From the NCBI RefSeq assembly GCF_000150955.2, contig NC_011677.1:124001-188000 (forward strand): DNA of 64,000 nt. Direction: 5' to 3'. Source of the DNA: Phaeodactylum tricornutum CCAP 1055/1. Its lineage: Eukaryota; Bacillariophyta; Bacillariophyceae; Surirellales; Neidiaceae. The position numbers and the translations under genes are program-made. Below the pieces are notes generated by a model that saw only the letters and a list, made by a program, of their open reading frames with translations, did not search any database and was not told the origin of the DNA. Below, in pieces: positions 1 through 8,752 of the stretch (positions are counted from its first letter, which is position 1; each line of letters starts with the position of its first letter).

Positions 1-124
1 ACGATTGCGCTGTGGGAGTACTCTGACTCGTCCTTGGCGCGGCGGCAGCGGCTTCGCTGTCCGATTCTCCCGACGACGAATCGTCCCCACCCAAAAGCAA
101 GCTCTCCATATTGTTGCCCGACAT
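1..124 (-). CDS. Partial acidic Ser/Ala-rich protein, N-terminus only
   Basis: The reverse strand opens with an ATG at 124-122 and stays open for 41 codons to the left edge. The product begins MSGNNMESLLLGGDD, followed by a run of Ser, Glu and Asp and then five alanines. Acidic, low-complexity residues dominate, which suggests a disordered N-terminal tail, so no family can be named. The rest of the gene lies outside the window. Its upstream side faces the plus-strand gene that starts at 1110, so the two share a divergent intergenic region holding three copies of the YTCACWGTCA decamer, the nearest at 256, 132 bp from this start. It could also be a longer gene with upstream exons. Confidence 0.6.
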   Translation of the reverse strand, partial: MSGNNMESLLLGGDDSSSGESDSEAAAAAPRTSQSTPTAQS

Positions 125-255
125 TGTTGTGTGTATGGCGAGGAACAATATCAGTGTTGAATGCTTTCCCGTGTACACCAAGGAAACGAGGAAACGGTTC
201 ACTCACTGTAAATGAGGGATAATGTAAGTGCAACAGTATCGCATACCCCGTCATA

Positions 256-265
256 CTCACAGTCA
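256..265 (+). promoter_or_regulatory. CTCACAGTCA decamer
   Basis: Exact copy of the recurrent decamer, 132 bp from the start of the left-edge minus-strand gene. Confidence 0.5.
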
Positions 266-827
266 ACGACGACAAACACAAACGCTTGATTTCTCACGGA
301 CTTTCTTGGTGGACCTCGCTGCGGTATCTGGAAACGAATTTCCTACTACGACTTTATGGCGTCTGTACTTACAACTACAATTCGCTCGGGAATCTGCTAG
401 TTTCTCAATTTTCAAAACCAGATTCCCCCCTTTCACGATTCCTTCTTTTCCGGTAACTGAAACTGTACGCAACTCGTGACGTCTGCCAAGCGCGAACTAT
501 TTCAGTGTCCATCGTGATCGGGCACCCGGTTTTCCAGGAACGCGCCGATTTGACCGTTGATTCCGTCTCTATATCTACGGGACTGTTCAAAACGGATCCC
601 AAAAGGGTACCGTCGGCATCACCGACCACGATCATCGGGAGCGCATTCCAGGAAAACCCTTGGACGTTCGTTACCGTCGAAGTCAACGGACGGTGAATGT
701 GCGCAAACACGTCGGGATCCGATGTACCTACGAGCCGGAACGCTTGCTCGTGCTACGTGATGATCATGTGAATCACTCTTCTCACAAGAGACAGTCAACT
801 TCCGACATTGTTAAGGACTCGTCAATC

Positions 828-837
828 CTCACAGTCA
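828..837 (+). promoter_or_regulatory. CTCACAGTCA decamer
   Basis: Exact copy about 270 bp upstream of the plus-strand gene starting at 1110. It is paired with the copy at 887 and both are followed by GG. Confidence 0.5.
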
Positions 838-886
838 GGACAAAACCACAAAAGCTATTTGTCGCGAGTACCAAAAACCAGTGTTT

Positions 887-896
887 CTCACAGTCA
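887..896 (+). promoter_or_regulatory. CTCACAGTCA decamer
   Basis: Exact copy about 215 bp upstream of the start at 1110, in the same orientation as the copy at 828. Confidence 0.5.
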
Positions 897-1109
897 GGAA
901 CCGGCATATCCGACAACAATTCCGGTCGATAGATGGACACGGCATTGTCGGACGGAACCTCACCCTGTTTTCTTTACAAAGTAACTTTGCCAACTATTCT
1001 TATCGAAGGAGTTGGGTCGACGCAGTCTTTCGGTCTCGCCTGTAGTTAACATATTGCAAGTAACAGTAAAGCATACCGAGTATCCACTATTGGGGTGGAC
1101 AGTCCTGCC

Positions 1110-2354
1110 ATGGCGGCGAACAAGTCCAACCTTGTCGTCTTCCCCGACAACCTGCCCACCCCGCAAGATATGGGTTGGATCGACGAGGACGATGAAACGC
1201 AGGCTACCACAGCTCCGCCATTTTTCCAGGATGCTTGTGCCGTCCACGACGACGACGACTTTAGTGAAGAATCGCGACTACAACACGGACAAGACTTGAG
1301 CCAGTCCGAACGCAAGTTTCGGCGGTTACGCTACGCCTTGGCGAGTTTGAAACTGCGGCGCCAGAAACCGTTCATAGAGAACAGGGCCTTGGCTTGCCGT
1401 CAGGACGAAAGTACCGAAAGCTCTCCCACTCACTGCAGCCAGCATCCAAACGAAGCTACCTGCGGCTGGGAGACGCATTCAGAAACGGCCAATGTCGTTG
1501 TCGAAAGCAAAGCTGGCAACGATCGATGGGATCGCCCATTTCGACGCATGCGTCATCGCAAGCCGTCCAAACCCAAATTCCATAGAGATCTTTTGGTCGA
1601 CCTAGATATCGATTGCGGCAATCACCTACAAGATGTATCACTTAATACTTTTTTCCAACAAGGTCACTTGGAAAGCGCCAAAAAGAAGCGGGACGATATA
1701 CTCTCTTTCGGAGAGATCAATGCCGAAACCCGTGGGACTATCATGTCCGGCTTGGCTGTAGATTTTGACGACGGCTGTGCCCAGCTTGCAATCCAGCCAC
1801 ATCCTTTTGAACATGGCACAGACGACGATGTACGGGTCAATGAATGGATACGAGACGACGAATCATTAGGGGTTGCCTTTTCACATCCAGCGGCAGGGAC
1901 TTCGGCGGTTTCACCGGAATCCACCTGCAAACCTCGACCTCCTCTGCCGCAGTGGTTGGAATCAACCAATGACAGTGATTGGGAGTGGTTAGAATCAAGA
2001 CAAGATGAAGAAAGCGTGGAGGTGATCTTATCCAATGTTTCGCCTGTAATGATTAAAATTGAGAGTACCCACTGGGAGAATGTCGGTCGATCGTTCTCGC
2101 CAGACATTTTTGACGATGCGATGAGCGAATTTAATCAAGCGAGTCCAACCGTGAAGGCTACTCCTTTGCATATTCCAAAGAAGAGTGATGCTTCACGCCA
2201 ATCGCCCTTGCGCGTGATATCAGCATTGCACGGTGATTTTGAGGCTCCCTACGATGAAAGCCAAGAAAAGTCAAGTTTTTTGGTATCCTCGGACTACTCG
2301 CCGAAACGAGGCGACGTTCGCAATAGTAACATCCTTCCTGTTTTCGTCGCATGA
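1110..2354 (+). CDS. Unknown Ser/Asp-rich protein, 414 aa
   Basis: A single uninterrupted 415-codon frame begins at a well-placed ATG (CTGCCATGG, a good eukaryotic start context) with MAANKSNLVVFPDNLP. A GTG fifteen bases upstream is in frame but unlikely to be used. The protein is hydrophilic, rich in Ser, Asp, Glu and Trp-containing acidic patches, with basic clusters around residues 70-90 and 140-155. I see no signal peptide, membrane span or known domain, and much of it looks disordered. It might be a nuclear or regulatory protein, but that is a guess. Length, codon use and the absence of stops support a real gene. It is followed by about 800 bp without genes. Confidence 0.65.
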   Translation: MAANKSNLVVFPDNLPTPQDMGWIDEDDETQATTAPPFFQDACAVHDDDDFSEESRLQHGQDLSQSERKFRRLRYALASLKLRRQKPFIENRALACRQDESTESSPTHCSQHPNEATCGWETHSETANVVVESKAGNDRWDRPFRRMRHRKPSKPKFHRDLLVDLDIDCGNHLQDVSLNTFFQQGHLESAKKKRDDILSFGEINAETRGTIMSGLAVDFDDGCAQLAIQPHPFEHGTDDDVRVNEWIRDDESLGVAFSHPAAGTSAVSPESTCKPRPPLPQWLESTNDSDWEWLESRQDEESVEVILSNVSPVMIKIESTHWENVGRSFSPDIFDDAMSEFNQASPTVKATPLHIPKKSDASRQSPLRVISALHGDFEAPYDESQEKSSFLVSSDYSPKRGDVRNSNILPVFVA

Positions 2355-3165
2355 GCAAGCTCATTTGGACGGAAAAGATCATTTCATCGGCAACAGAAAG
2401 ACACCACTTACTGTTGGTGATGTCAAGAGATGTTCGTATTGTACGTCTATAACATTTACTTCATAGCCTTCTACTTTGCTGTCGTAACTTCTTCAAAGTC
2501 TTATCTATGCACACTTTAGTAGTCGGTCTTTCTCGATTATGTCTGTGCGTGTAACCTTGCGCTTTTCTAACAGTATTCAACTTCGTTTGTTGCTTCGAAC
2601 ATGCTTTCCTTCAACACAGACGGCTTGTGCGAAATCCAGCGCTTTGTCCTCTCGATAAAGCTCGGCAAGAAAGTCACGGACTAAATTGGTATCTAGATGC
2701 CACGAGTTTCCTTCATCTATTGCAAATATCTACTGACAGTGAATGGTTATTTCACTGATCGGTAAGGAGTGATGTAATTAGAACAGTTACTTGCACACAT
2801 TTTACTTTCCCACGCTTTGGACCGTATCACTTATAATGGCAAAAACGAAATCGATAGAGTTCCTTGGCCAAACGGTTTTGCTGCCGCAACCGTCTGACAA
2901 TATCAATGGTTTCCATTGAACTAGCAATCAAAAATGAATAGAACGACTCGCCTTTTAGTATAAGCAAAAGCCATCGCCAATGCGAGAATTGTCAGCGATA
3001 GAAATGACCAATGCATCGGGCAGAGCTTCCCAGCGAACGAGTATAGACCCAAGTGACCATTGCACAACAATTACGAAACTTTCTCCATTGATGACAAAGA
3101 GCTGAAAAGAGCACTGCTCTCACCAGTGAGACAATGAGGGCATAGGTGCTTATTGCCACAGGCCG
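2355..3165. other. Intergenic stretch, no gene seen
   Basis: AT-rich sequence between the convergent ends of the unknown gene ending at 2354 and the FN3 gene whose stop lies at 3166. One TGACAGTGAA, the reverse complement of the recurrent decamer, lies at 2734. Nothing else is recognised. Confidence 0.5.
2734..2743 (-). promoter_or_regulatory. TTCACTGTCA decamer (reverse)
   Basis: Copy of the recurrent decamer in a 3'-3' intergenic region, so not obviously placed as a promoter. Confidence 0.35.
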
Positions 3166-3924
3166 TTATAGAAGGATGCAGCATGCCTTGTCCGCTTTGG
3201 GTGTACATCCAACTTGCTCGGTATCAAGCACGAGTTGCGGACTAGGCTCTCCGTCCTGGCCAGAAGCGTCCCGCACCATCAGTCGGACACAGTACGTGGT
3301 TCCCGGCTCGAGCGGCTCCGCCTCGGCTTTAGTCTTTCCAGACGACGCCCGTATAGTCTTGGTACTTGCCGCCGACCAAGGTTGCGAATGGTCTTTCCAC
3401 TGCAAAATGTAGGACACTCCGGCATCCGACGAGGGATCAAACTCGACAACAATCGTGGTCTGTGTTAGAAAGAACGAAACTATGTGAGTCGCTGCAAGGG
3501 AAAGCCTATTGTCTGTTCCTTGTGTCGGGTTCGTTTCTCATATACTATCTAGCGGATAGTTGTCTTCCATAGCGAGCAAGTCGCTTCAGTCCAAAGAGTT
3601 TAACAAAAAGAATCATTGAATTGAACCACAACATGACGACAGGGGAAGAGCAAACAGCAGCGAGTTGTTCGTGACGGTATATTCCTCCGCTGCAAAAGTG
3701 TGTGTTGTCACCACATTTCCACACCAACGTGGGCGTGGAGAGTAAGCAATCTCATGTAGAATATTGCTCCATCACTGGAATATACCGAAAGAAATCAGTG
3801 CGCGCACGGATTTATCAAGCTCCCTTTTCTCTCGCGATGACAACAGCGAAGATTAACATGTACACTCGGAACTCACCTCCGAAGCTTCGATGAAATTAAG
3901 CGTTGGTGCTTTTGGTACGGACAT
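3166..3924 (-). CDS. Small fibronectin type III protein with CaaX tail
   Basis: Two exons, 3877-3924 and 3166-3459, join across a GTGAGT...ACAG intron of 417 bp to give 113 residues. Exon 1 encodes MSVPKAPTLNFIEASE and exon 2 continues TTIVVEFDPSSDAG. Together they make one fibronectin type III fold: a proline-rich first strand, the YILQW strand, a second Trp, then LEPGTTYCVRLMVRD, the conserved Pro-Gly-Thr-x-Tyr element. After the domain the chain runs DTEQVGCTPK and ends CCILL. The terminal CILL is a CaaX box, and a final Leu favours geranylgeranylation in known systems. I infer a prenylated, cytosol-facing adaptor. The intron is long for this window, so an extra small exon inside it cannot be excluded. 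Confidence 0.7.
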
Positions 3925-4070
3925 GGCAATGGAACGAACCCGCCCAGTGCAATATAGCCCAGTGCAATATCTCTATATGCAATTCGCTTTTGGAGTCGGC
4001 GTAACGTTGCGAATCGAGCCAGAGTTGCGTGACTCTTTCAATGTGTCCATGGTCGAATAATCGTGTGGCT

Positions 4071-4080
4071 TGACTGTGAG
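4071..4080 (-). promoter_or_regulatory. CTCACAGTCA decamer (reverse)
   Basis: Exact copy on the minus strand, 147 bp upstream of the FN3 gene start and in that gene's orientation. Confidence 0.5.
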
Positions 4081-4158
4081 TTCCTCCTCATGTAGGTAGT
4101 AGCGCCAGGCCAGTATTGGCTGGACCTTGCCAACACTCGAGGAATCGGTCGAGATTGA

Positions 4159-4168
4159 TTCACTGTCA
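4159..4168 (+). promoter_or_regulatory. TTCACTGTCA decamer
   Basis: Copy on the plus strand in the same divergent region, oriented toward the membrane-protein gene at 4701. Confidence 0.45.
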
Positions 4169-4700
4169 AAAATGGGTCTACAGACTTCTCTATATTCCAC
4201 GAAGGGTGACGTACGGGCGCTGGCTCGTGGCAGGTTCGGCGTGCACTGTTACCAACAATAGCACGAATTAAATTGCGCATTGCTATTGGGTATTCAAGCC
4301 ACTTGACGACATACCGCAATCATTCGAAACTAGGTAGTCGGAGCGGAATCACGATCACACGATCACCATACCCGTGCAACGTTGGCCATTCCGGGTCTGG
4401 GCGCAGGGCGGAACGCGTGCGACAAACATTCAAAATGGACGTTCTGCTTTTCTTTTTCCGTTGAATTCCTACTGCCTTTGTGCCTCGGTGCTTACAGTAG
4501 CGACGACGCCATTTGCTTCACTACTCTTTTTAGCAACACTGGGACAATCGGAGCAAAAAGATCTGTTTTTGAAAAACTAGAGACCTGCAGGAGCGTCTAG
4601 ATTCCGTCGCTTTCCATTCCAGCTTCTCTTGTTCCGAAAATCGCTTCCAGTTAGGGATTTTGCGGAACCAATTGCCTTTGAGAACTAAACGTCTCCCACG

Positions 4701-5504
4701 ATGGCGTCATTCCGTCTGTTGCCCCACGGAGTTTACTCGTTAATTCCGACCGTATTGACTTCCATGGCTTGGCTGGCGAGTATTTTTCAGGACAATTGCG
4801 GCTTTGCCCGGCTTTCCGGGGACATTGTCGCAGACATGACCTCCTCCACAGAGGTACCGTGGCTAGAAGTTGGCTTCACCGCTTTCCGAGAGCCACGCCA
4901 CAATATGCAAACGAACCAATGGGAAGTCGTGTATACCGGAACATGCCTCCCTTACCCGGACGTAGTTGAAATAGACTTGATTTGGAAGACTTCCAAGGCC
5001 TTTGCCTTTTTGGCACTAGTACTGGGCGGCGGTGGCACCTTTTTCCTATGGTTCAGCACGTGCTGCGTCTTTTCGCGCGGGACATGGCGATGGGCAGGCT
5101 ACGAAGTTCTCTTTGCTTCGTTCTTTCAAGCCTTGGCCTACATTTGGTTCCGGACCGCAATGTGTACGAGCAACCAGTGTGACATGTCAAATGGATCCAA
5201 CGCTGATATAGTAGCAACCTTGCTTTGGTTCATGGCAGCCGTCGTAATCTTTGCGCGCTATCCAAAACCAGCGGAACCGATAGAGAATGATGGTGTAATG
5301 ATGGACCCAGATAGTGTTGCCTTACCGTCAATGACGGTCCAGTCGAGCGAGTCGCTGGCACAAGGAACGGTTACTACTGCAGATTTTCAATCAGAAGCTT
5401 CAATGGAGGAAGTAGAGTTGGAATCGCGAGATGTACAAGTATCCGGCCAAGATTCTCGACAAGAAAGACGTAGCAAAAGTATGGAAGAAGCCGAGATAGT
5501 ATAG
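4701..5504 (+). CDS. Four-span membrane protein, 267 aa
   Basis: A single exon starts at ACGATGG with MASFRLLPHG. Hydrophobic segments near residues 12-30, 95-122, 130-155 and 172-190 give four likely spans. Between spans 1 and 2 is a loop of about 65 residues with Cys residues (DNCGFARL and TGTCLPYP). A short CTSNQC loop follows span 3. This topology, with one large Cys-bearing loop, resembles claudin/tetraspan proteins in layout only; I see no claudin signature. The C-terminal 75 residues are acidic and Ser-rich and probably cytosolic. I think it belongs to a diatom-specific membrane protein family, but no function can be assigned. Confidence 0.75.
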   Translation: MASFRLLPHGVYSLIPTVLTSMAWLASIFQDNCGFARLSGDIVADMTSSTEVPWLEVGFTAFREPRHNMQTNQWEVVYTGTCLPYPDVVEIDLIWKTSKAFAFLALVLGGGGTFFLWFSTCCVFSRGTWRWAGYEVLFASFFQALAYIWFRTAMCTSNQCDMSNGSNADIVATLLWFMAAVVIFARYPKPAEPIENDGVMMDPDSVALPSMTVQSSESLAQGTVTTADFQSEASMEEVELESRDVQVSGQDSRQERRSKSMEEAEIV

Positions 5505-5741
5505 CTTCCAACAAGGACCTCGCTTCCTGCGCAGGATCATACCGTTAATACTCTCTCGCTTTTGAGCCCCTTTCGGCACTCGTTGAAGGTGCACTGCCGT
5601 TTTCACTAGATATGTATCTCGTACCAACAAAAGGTTACACTTTTATACTCCTAAAATGTCATTCTTTATACATCAGTATGCGTGGACTGCTTGAAAGTCT
5701 TGGCTGTGATGACTTTACCGACTACCGTGGACTGTCTAGCT

Positions 5742-6653
5742 TTAGAGTGTCATGGCATCAACATCGCCGCTTCCTTCTACATCCATGTTTTCTTCGTGCT
5801 TTTCGGTCCCGTAAAAGAGTTGCAGGTGTACTGGGGAGACGTCTGCGACATTGGTCAACCTGGAGTTGGGATCACTGTCTTCCTCGTCCTCCCGGTTTTG
5901 GGACCATACACTTTCCAACTCGTTCAATTGCTCTTCCGCAATACTCTGTGGTTCCGAAGAATAAAATGAAGGCGGTGAGACCAATTTCGACGCTCGACTA
6001 TGAATCCTACGTCGGCACATTACCTGATTCTTGCCAGAAGCTGATATGGAAAGGAAACGCTGTCGAAAAGTCGCAATCTGCTCTTCGAGATGTTTTTGAT
6101 GCTCCAGGTTACGATTGTATGCTTCGGTTTCTTCTTTCAAGCTTGCAATTGCGGCTTCGAGCTCTGAACCGCTGGAGGAATCGCTCGAATCGGGAGAAGA
6201 CACTTCCTGGATAGTAGCCAGCAAGGCAGGAACCGTTTGGACCGACAGAAGACTGCGGAGGCGTCGGTCTTCTTGACCAAGCAAAAGATCGGAAAGATCT
6301 TTGTTAGCTTGAGACAATTCCTTGACAAATTCTTGCTTGGCTTGGACTTCCTCCGATACGAGAGCGTCACTCTCGGCACAGCATTGTTCCAAGAGAGTGC
6401 GTTCCTGCTGAAGCTGAGCGTCCAGGCGCTTCTTTTCGTTGAGTAAAGCAGCTTTCTCGCGATCGAACGAGCCTAGTGCGTCTTGTCCAACCCGTATTTG
6501 GTGCGTAATCTCTTTTTGCTTGGCGTGCAGCGCTTGAAGCTCCTGCTCGACACGGAGGCGTTCCTGGGTCGCCTTGTCCGCTTCTCGACGGAACGTATCG
6601 GCCTCCACGGACAAAGCACTAAATTTGGCCTGTATCGTTCGCGAGTGGTTCAT
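5742..6653 (-). CDS. Coiled-coil protein
   Basis: The frame from the ATG at 6653 (MNHSRTIQAKFSALSVEAD) encodes about 303 residues. Residues 15-145 are almost continuous heptads rich in Glu, Gln, Lys and Leu. A Ser/Asp-rich break (SSPDSSDSSSG) follows, then a second short coil and an acidic tail ending MDVEGSGDVDAMTL. Inside the frame, 5946-6023 looks like an intron (GTAATG...CCACAG) of 78 bp. That is a multiple of three and contains no stop, so the protein is readable with or without it (277 aa spliced). In-frame codons extend upstream to about 6821, but the later ATG has the coil right behind it and seems likelier. I cannot name a family; a structural or scaffold role is plausible. Confidence 0.65.
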   Translation of the reverse strand: MNHSRTIQAKFSALSVEADTFRREADKATQERLRVEQELQALHAKQKEITHQIRVGQDALGSFDREKAALLNEKKRLDAQLQQERTLLEQCCAESDALVSEEVQAKQEFVKELSQANKDLSDLLLGQEDRRLRSLLSVQTVPALLATIQEVSSPDSSDSSSGSELEAAIASLKEETEAYNRNLEHQKHLEEQIATFRQRFLSISASGKNQVMCRRRIHSRASKLVSPPSFYSSEPQSIAEEQLNELESVWSQNREDEEDSDPNSRLTNVADVSPVHLQLFYGTEKHEENMDVEGSGDVDAMTL

Positions 6654-6975
6654 GGCAAAGTGATAGTTTAGTAAAGAAGGGGAGGTCAAGACGCGAAGTG
6701 ACTCGATACCAGTGCGGATTGCTTGGTGCAACAATCCAATGATTGGGATGGAGGGAAAGTTGGTGGGACAGAAACGTCCACGGGTGTTCATCCTTTCGTG
6801 ATTCGTAACAGTCACTGTCAAGTCGGGTTTTTTTGGCGCGCCAGACCCGGATTTTAAGGCTACCTATATGTAAGTGAGAGGTTTTCCTTCCGCAACGGAA
6901 AAAAAGATCCCCCATGAAAAAGATCTACCCGGCATTTTGTACTTTGCCGTCCACATGATCCCGTGTTCCATTTCT
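6654..6975. other. Short intergenic region
   Basis: Between the coiled-coil gene start and the 3' end of the next minus-strand gene. It contains GTCACTGTCA at 6811, one base off the recurrent decamer, about 160 bp upstream of the coiled-coil start. Confidence 0.45.
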
Positions 6976-8127
6976 CTACAAAGTACTTGTTCGCTTGCGG
7001 AGACCGGTGTGCAAGAGAACTTTTAGGTCGTGCGTATTTTGGACGTTCGACTCGTACAGATCCCAGGGTTCTCCGTTCCAAACGAGACAAAAATCCTCCA
7101 GTGCATTCCCGGTCGTTGAAAGGTCTTCCTTTTCCCACAGAGCTTTACCTTCCGTCCAAAACTCAATGGCGTTATCAACGATCCACCCTTCGGAAATTCG
7201 TCCGTGGCCACCTCGCAAACTCAACCAAGCGCGGGCCGATACCAAATCGTCTGCCTTGATGGCGGCATCCACCGTGGCCACCAAAGAGGTACAAGCCGCG
7301 TACTTTTCAAAACCAGCCATCGATTGTCGATCCACGCAGTAATTAAAGTGATCACCTACAATAACCAATACCCCGTCGCGTTCCGGACTATTCTGGTTTC
7401 GGCGCTTGCGAAAGGCAACCACGGGTACGTTTGAGGGCGGATCATCCTGCGGGAGCCGTTCCCATTGCTCACAATAGTAATGCTGTGCACAGTCGTTTGT
7501 TGCGTAGGCCCATTCTTTCCAGGTGTTGCCTGATTGATTTTCGTGCAGTTGTACCCACCATTTGTTGGGTCGATCTCGTCCGGTTCCCACGTAGTTCCAG
7601 TCGATACAGTGGTGTCGGGTACAGCAACAGTCCATTCCCGTTCTGGAGGCGGCATCATCCGTGAAACTTCCGTGCGTGTATCCCGCGAAGCAGTGTTGCC
7701 TGGCGTAATAGCGTAGTTGGGTTGCGTCCAAATCGTCCAGCGACGTTGGCGGCACGGATGCCGTGACGCGATTGCGCAAGAGTTCGTTGCGACTGCGTGG
7801 AACTCGCAAATCGATAAAGAGCGAGTGCGTTTGTAGATTAAAGGTGATTTCGTCCGCTTCGCAGGTATACTCCCACCCTCCGTAGAAGAAAGTCCGCTTC
7901 CAGGCGCCGACAATGGGCAAGAGGACTTGTGTGTTTGGTAGGCGGGGATGGACGTCGTGAATGGTTCCCAGTTGCAAGAAATGGTGGGGCAATTCGTCAG
8001 ATCGGAAAGAAAAACCTCGTTCCGACGTATAGAGCGACGAGGCGGTTCCGTTCGCGGTAAGAATCCGACCTTGTTTGGAACTCCAATCCAAATGTTGTTC
8101 TCTGAGTGAAGCGTCGTCGTTGCTCAT
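6976..8127 (-). CDS. Conserved protein of unknown function, 383 aa
   Basis: A single-exon frame starts MSNDDASLREQHLDW. It has the look of a folded, conserved enzyme-like protein: many Trp, Cys and His residues in strings such as FIDLRVPRSR, YYARQHCFAGYT, CTRHHCIDWNYVG, RPNKWWVQL, DGVLVIVGDHFNY and WNGEPWDLYE. There is no signal peptide and no membrane span. The N-terminal half (WKRTFFYGGWEY to FIDLRVP) suggests a beta-rich barrel. The His/Cys cluster around residues 140-175 could bind a metal, but that is inference. I recognise the general pattern from other microbial eukaryotes but cannot name a family. It is divergent from the MINDY gene. Confidence 0.75.
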   Translation of the reverse strand: MSNDDASLREQHLDWSSKQGRILTANGTASSLYTSERGFSFRSDELPHHFLQLGTIHDVHPRLPNTQVLLPIVGAWKRTFFYGGWEYTCEADEITFNLQTHSLFIDLRVPRSRNELLRNRVTASVPPTSLDDLDATQLRYYARQHCFAGYTHGSFTDDAASRTGMDCCCTRHHCIDWNYVGTGRDRPNKWWVQLHENQSGNTWKEWAYATNDCAQHYYCEQWERLPQDDPPSNVPVVAFRKRRNQNSPERDGVLVIVGDHFNYCVDRQSMAGFEKYAACTSLVATVDAAIKADDLVSARAWLSLRGGHGRISEGWIVDNAIEFWTEGKALWEKEDLSTTGNALEDFCLVWNGEPWDLYESNVQNTHDLKVLLHTGLRKRTSTL

Positions 8128-8752
8128 TGTTCGGGATTTTCCCTAGCCTTGCTCTCGTCGTTGGATCGCTCGGGAACGCGTCGCGCGGTTTCTCACCCAA
8201 CGAACAAAGGGAACCGTCGGTTGGAAGCGAGACCCTTGAACTTTACTGGATACAGCCTTACCGGACGGATGTGTTTGTTGTGTTTTCCTTGGATTGGATA
8301 TCCGGAGTGGGTGTACGGATTCCAACGAGCCGATGCCATACTGGTTGGTATCTACCGATTGACATCCACTACCAGGGTAGTCGAGATAACTTCAAAGCGG
8401 ATTCCGTATGCCGTACGAATTCTTGCATTTTTCGAATTTACGACTGGAATTTCCTTCGTAGCGAAATATACCGTTGCTTTCCGCACGACTCGGGATACGA
8501 TATGTGGTCGAGTGCGCGTCCATTACAGCTAGCTAGTTAGTACTAGTAGCGCAGCTCGGTGACCGGACGGCAATCGTGAAACCCCCTGTAGCCCCGACTA
8601 TGAAATCTGTAGGGCACGCACTCTTCCCTTTTGAATAAAGCCAAGCATCATCCCACAAACTACAGGAAACTAACCTCCAAGCAACTAACTGCACTGCTGT
8701 ATTACTGAGGAAGGATCATTCACTGATCACGTAACTTTGCTGTTGACCTTCC
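8128..8752. other. Divergent intergenic region, no gene seen
   Basis: 625 bp between two divergent genes. A 144-codon plus-strand frame (8106-8540) overlaps the start of the minus-strand gene and has no domain features. It is best read as promoter sequence for both neighbours. Confidence 0.5.

Larger units (their letters stand above)
125..1109. other. Divergent intergenic region, no gene seen
   Basis: This 985-bp stretch separates the minus-strand gene starting at 124 from the plus-strand gene starting at 1110. Open frames on both strands are short, compositionally unlike the neighbours and without recognisable domains. It carries CTCACAGTCA three times, at 256, 828 and 887, the last two only 59 bp apart, which marks it as a likely promoter region. 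Confidence 0.6.
3925..4700. other. Divergent promoter region, no gene seen
   Basis: 776 bp between the FN3 gene (minus) and the four-span membrane protein (plus). It holds two copies of the decamer in opposite orientations, at 4071 and 4159. Short frames on the minus strand near 3973-4319 have no domain features. Confidence 0.55.

Noticed and set aside
405-710. 101-codon minus-strand frame
   Set aside because: No domain, no plausible promoter layout, and short relative to the region.
8106-8540. 144-codon plus-strand frame with a hydrophobic start
   Set aside because: It overlaps the start of a conserved minus-strand gene and has no domain; probably promoter sequence.
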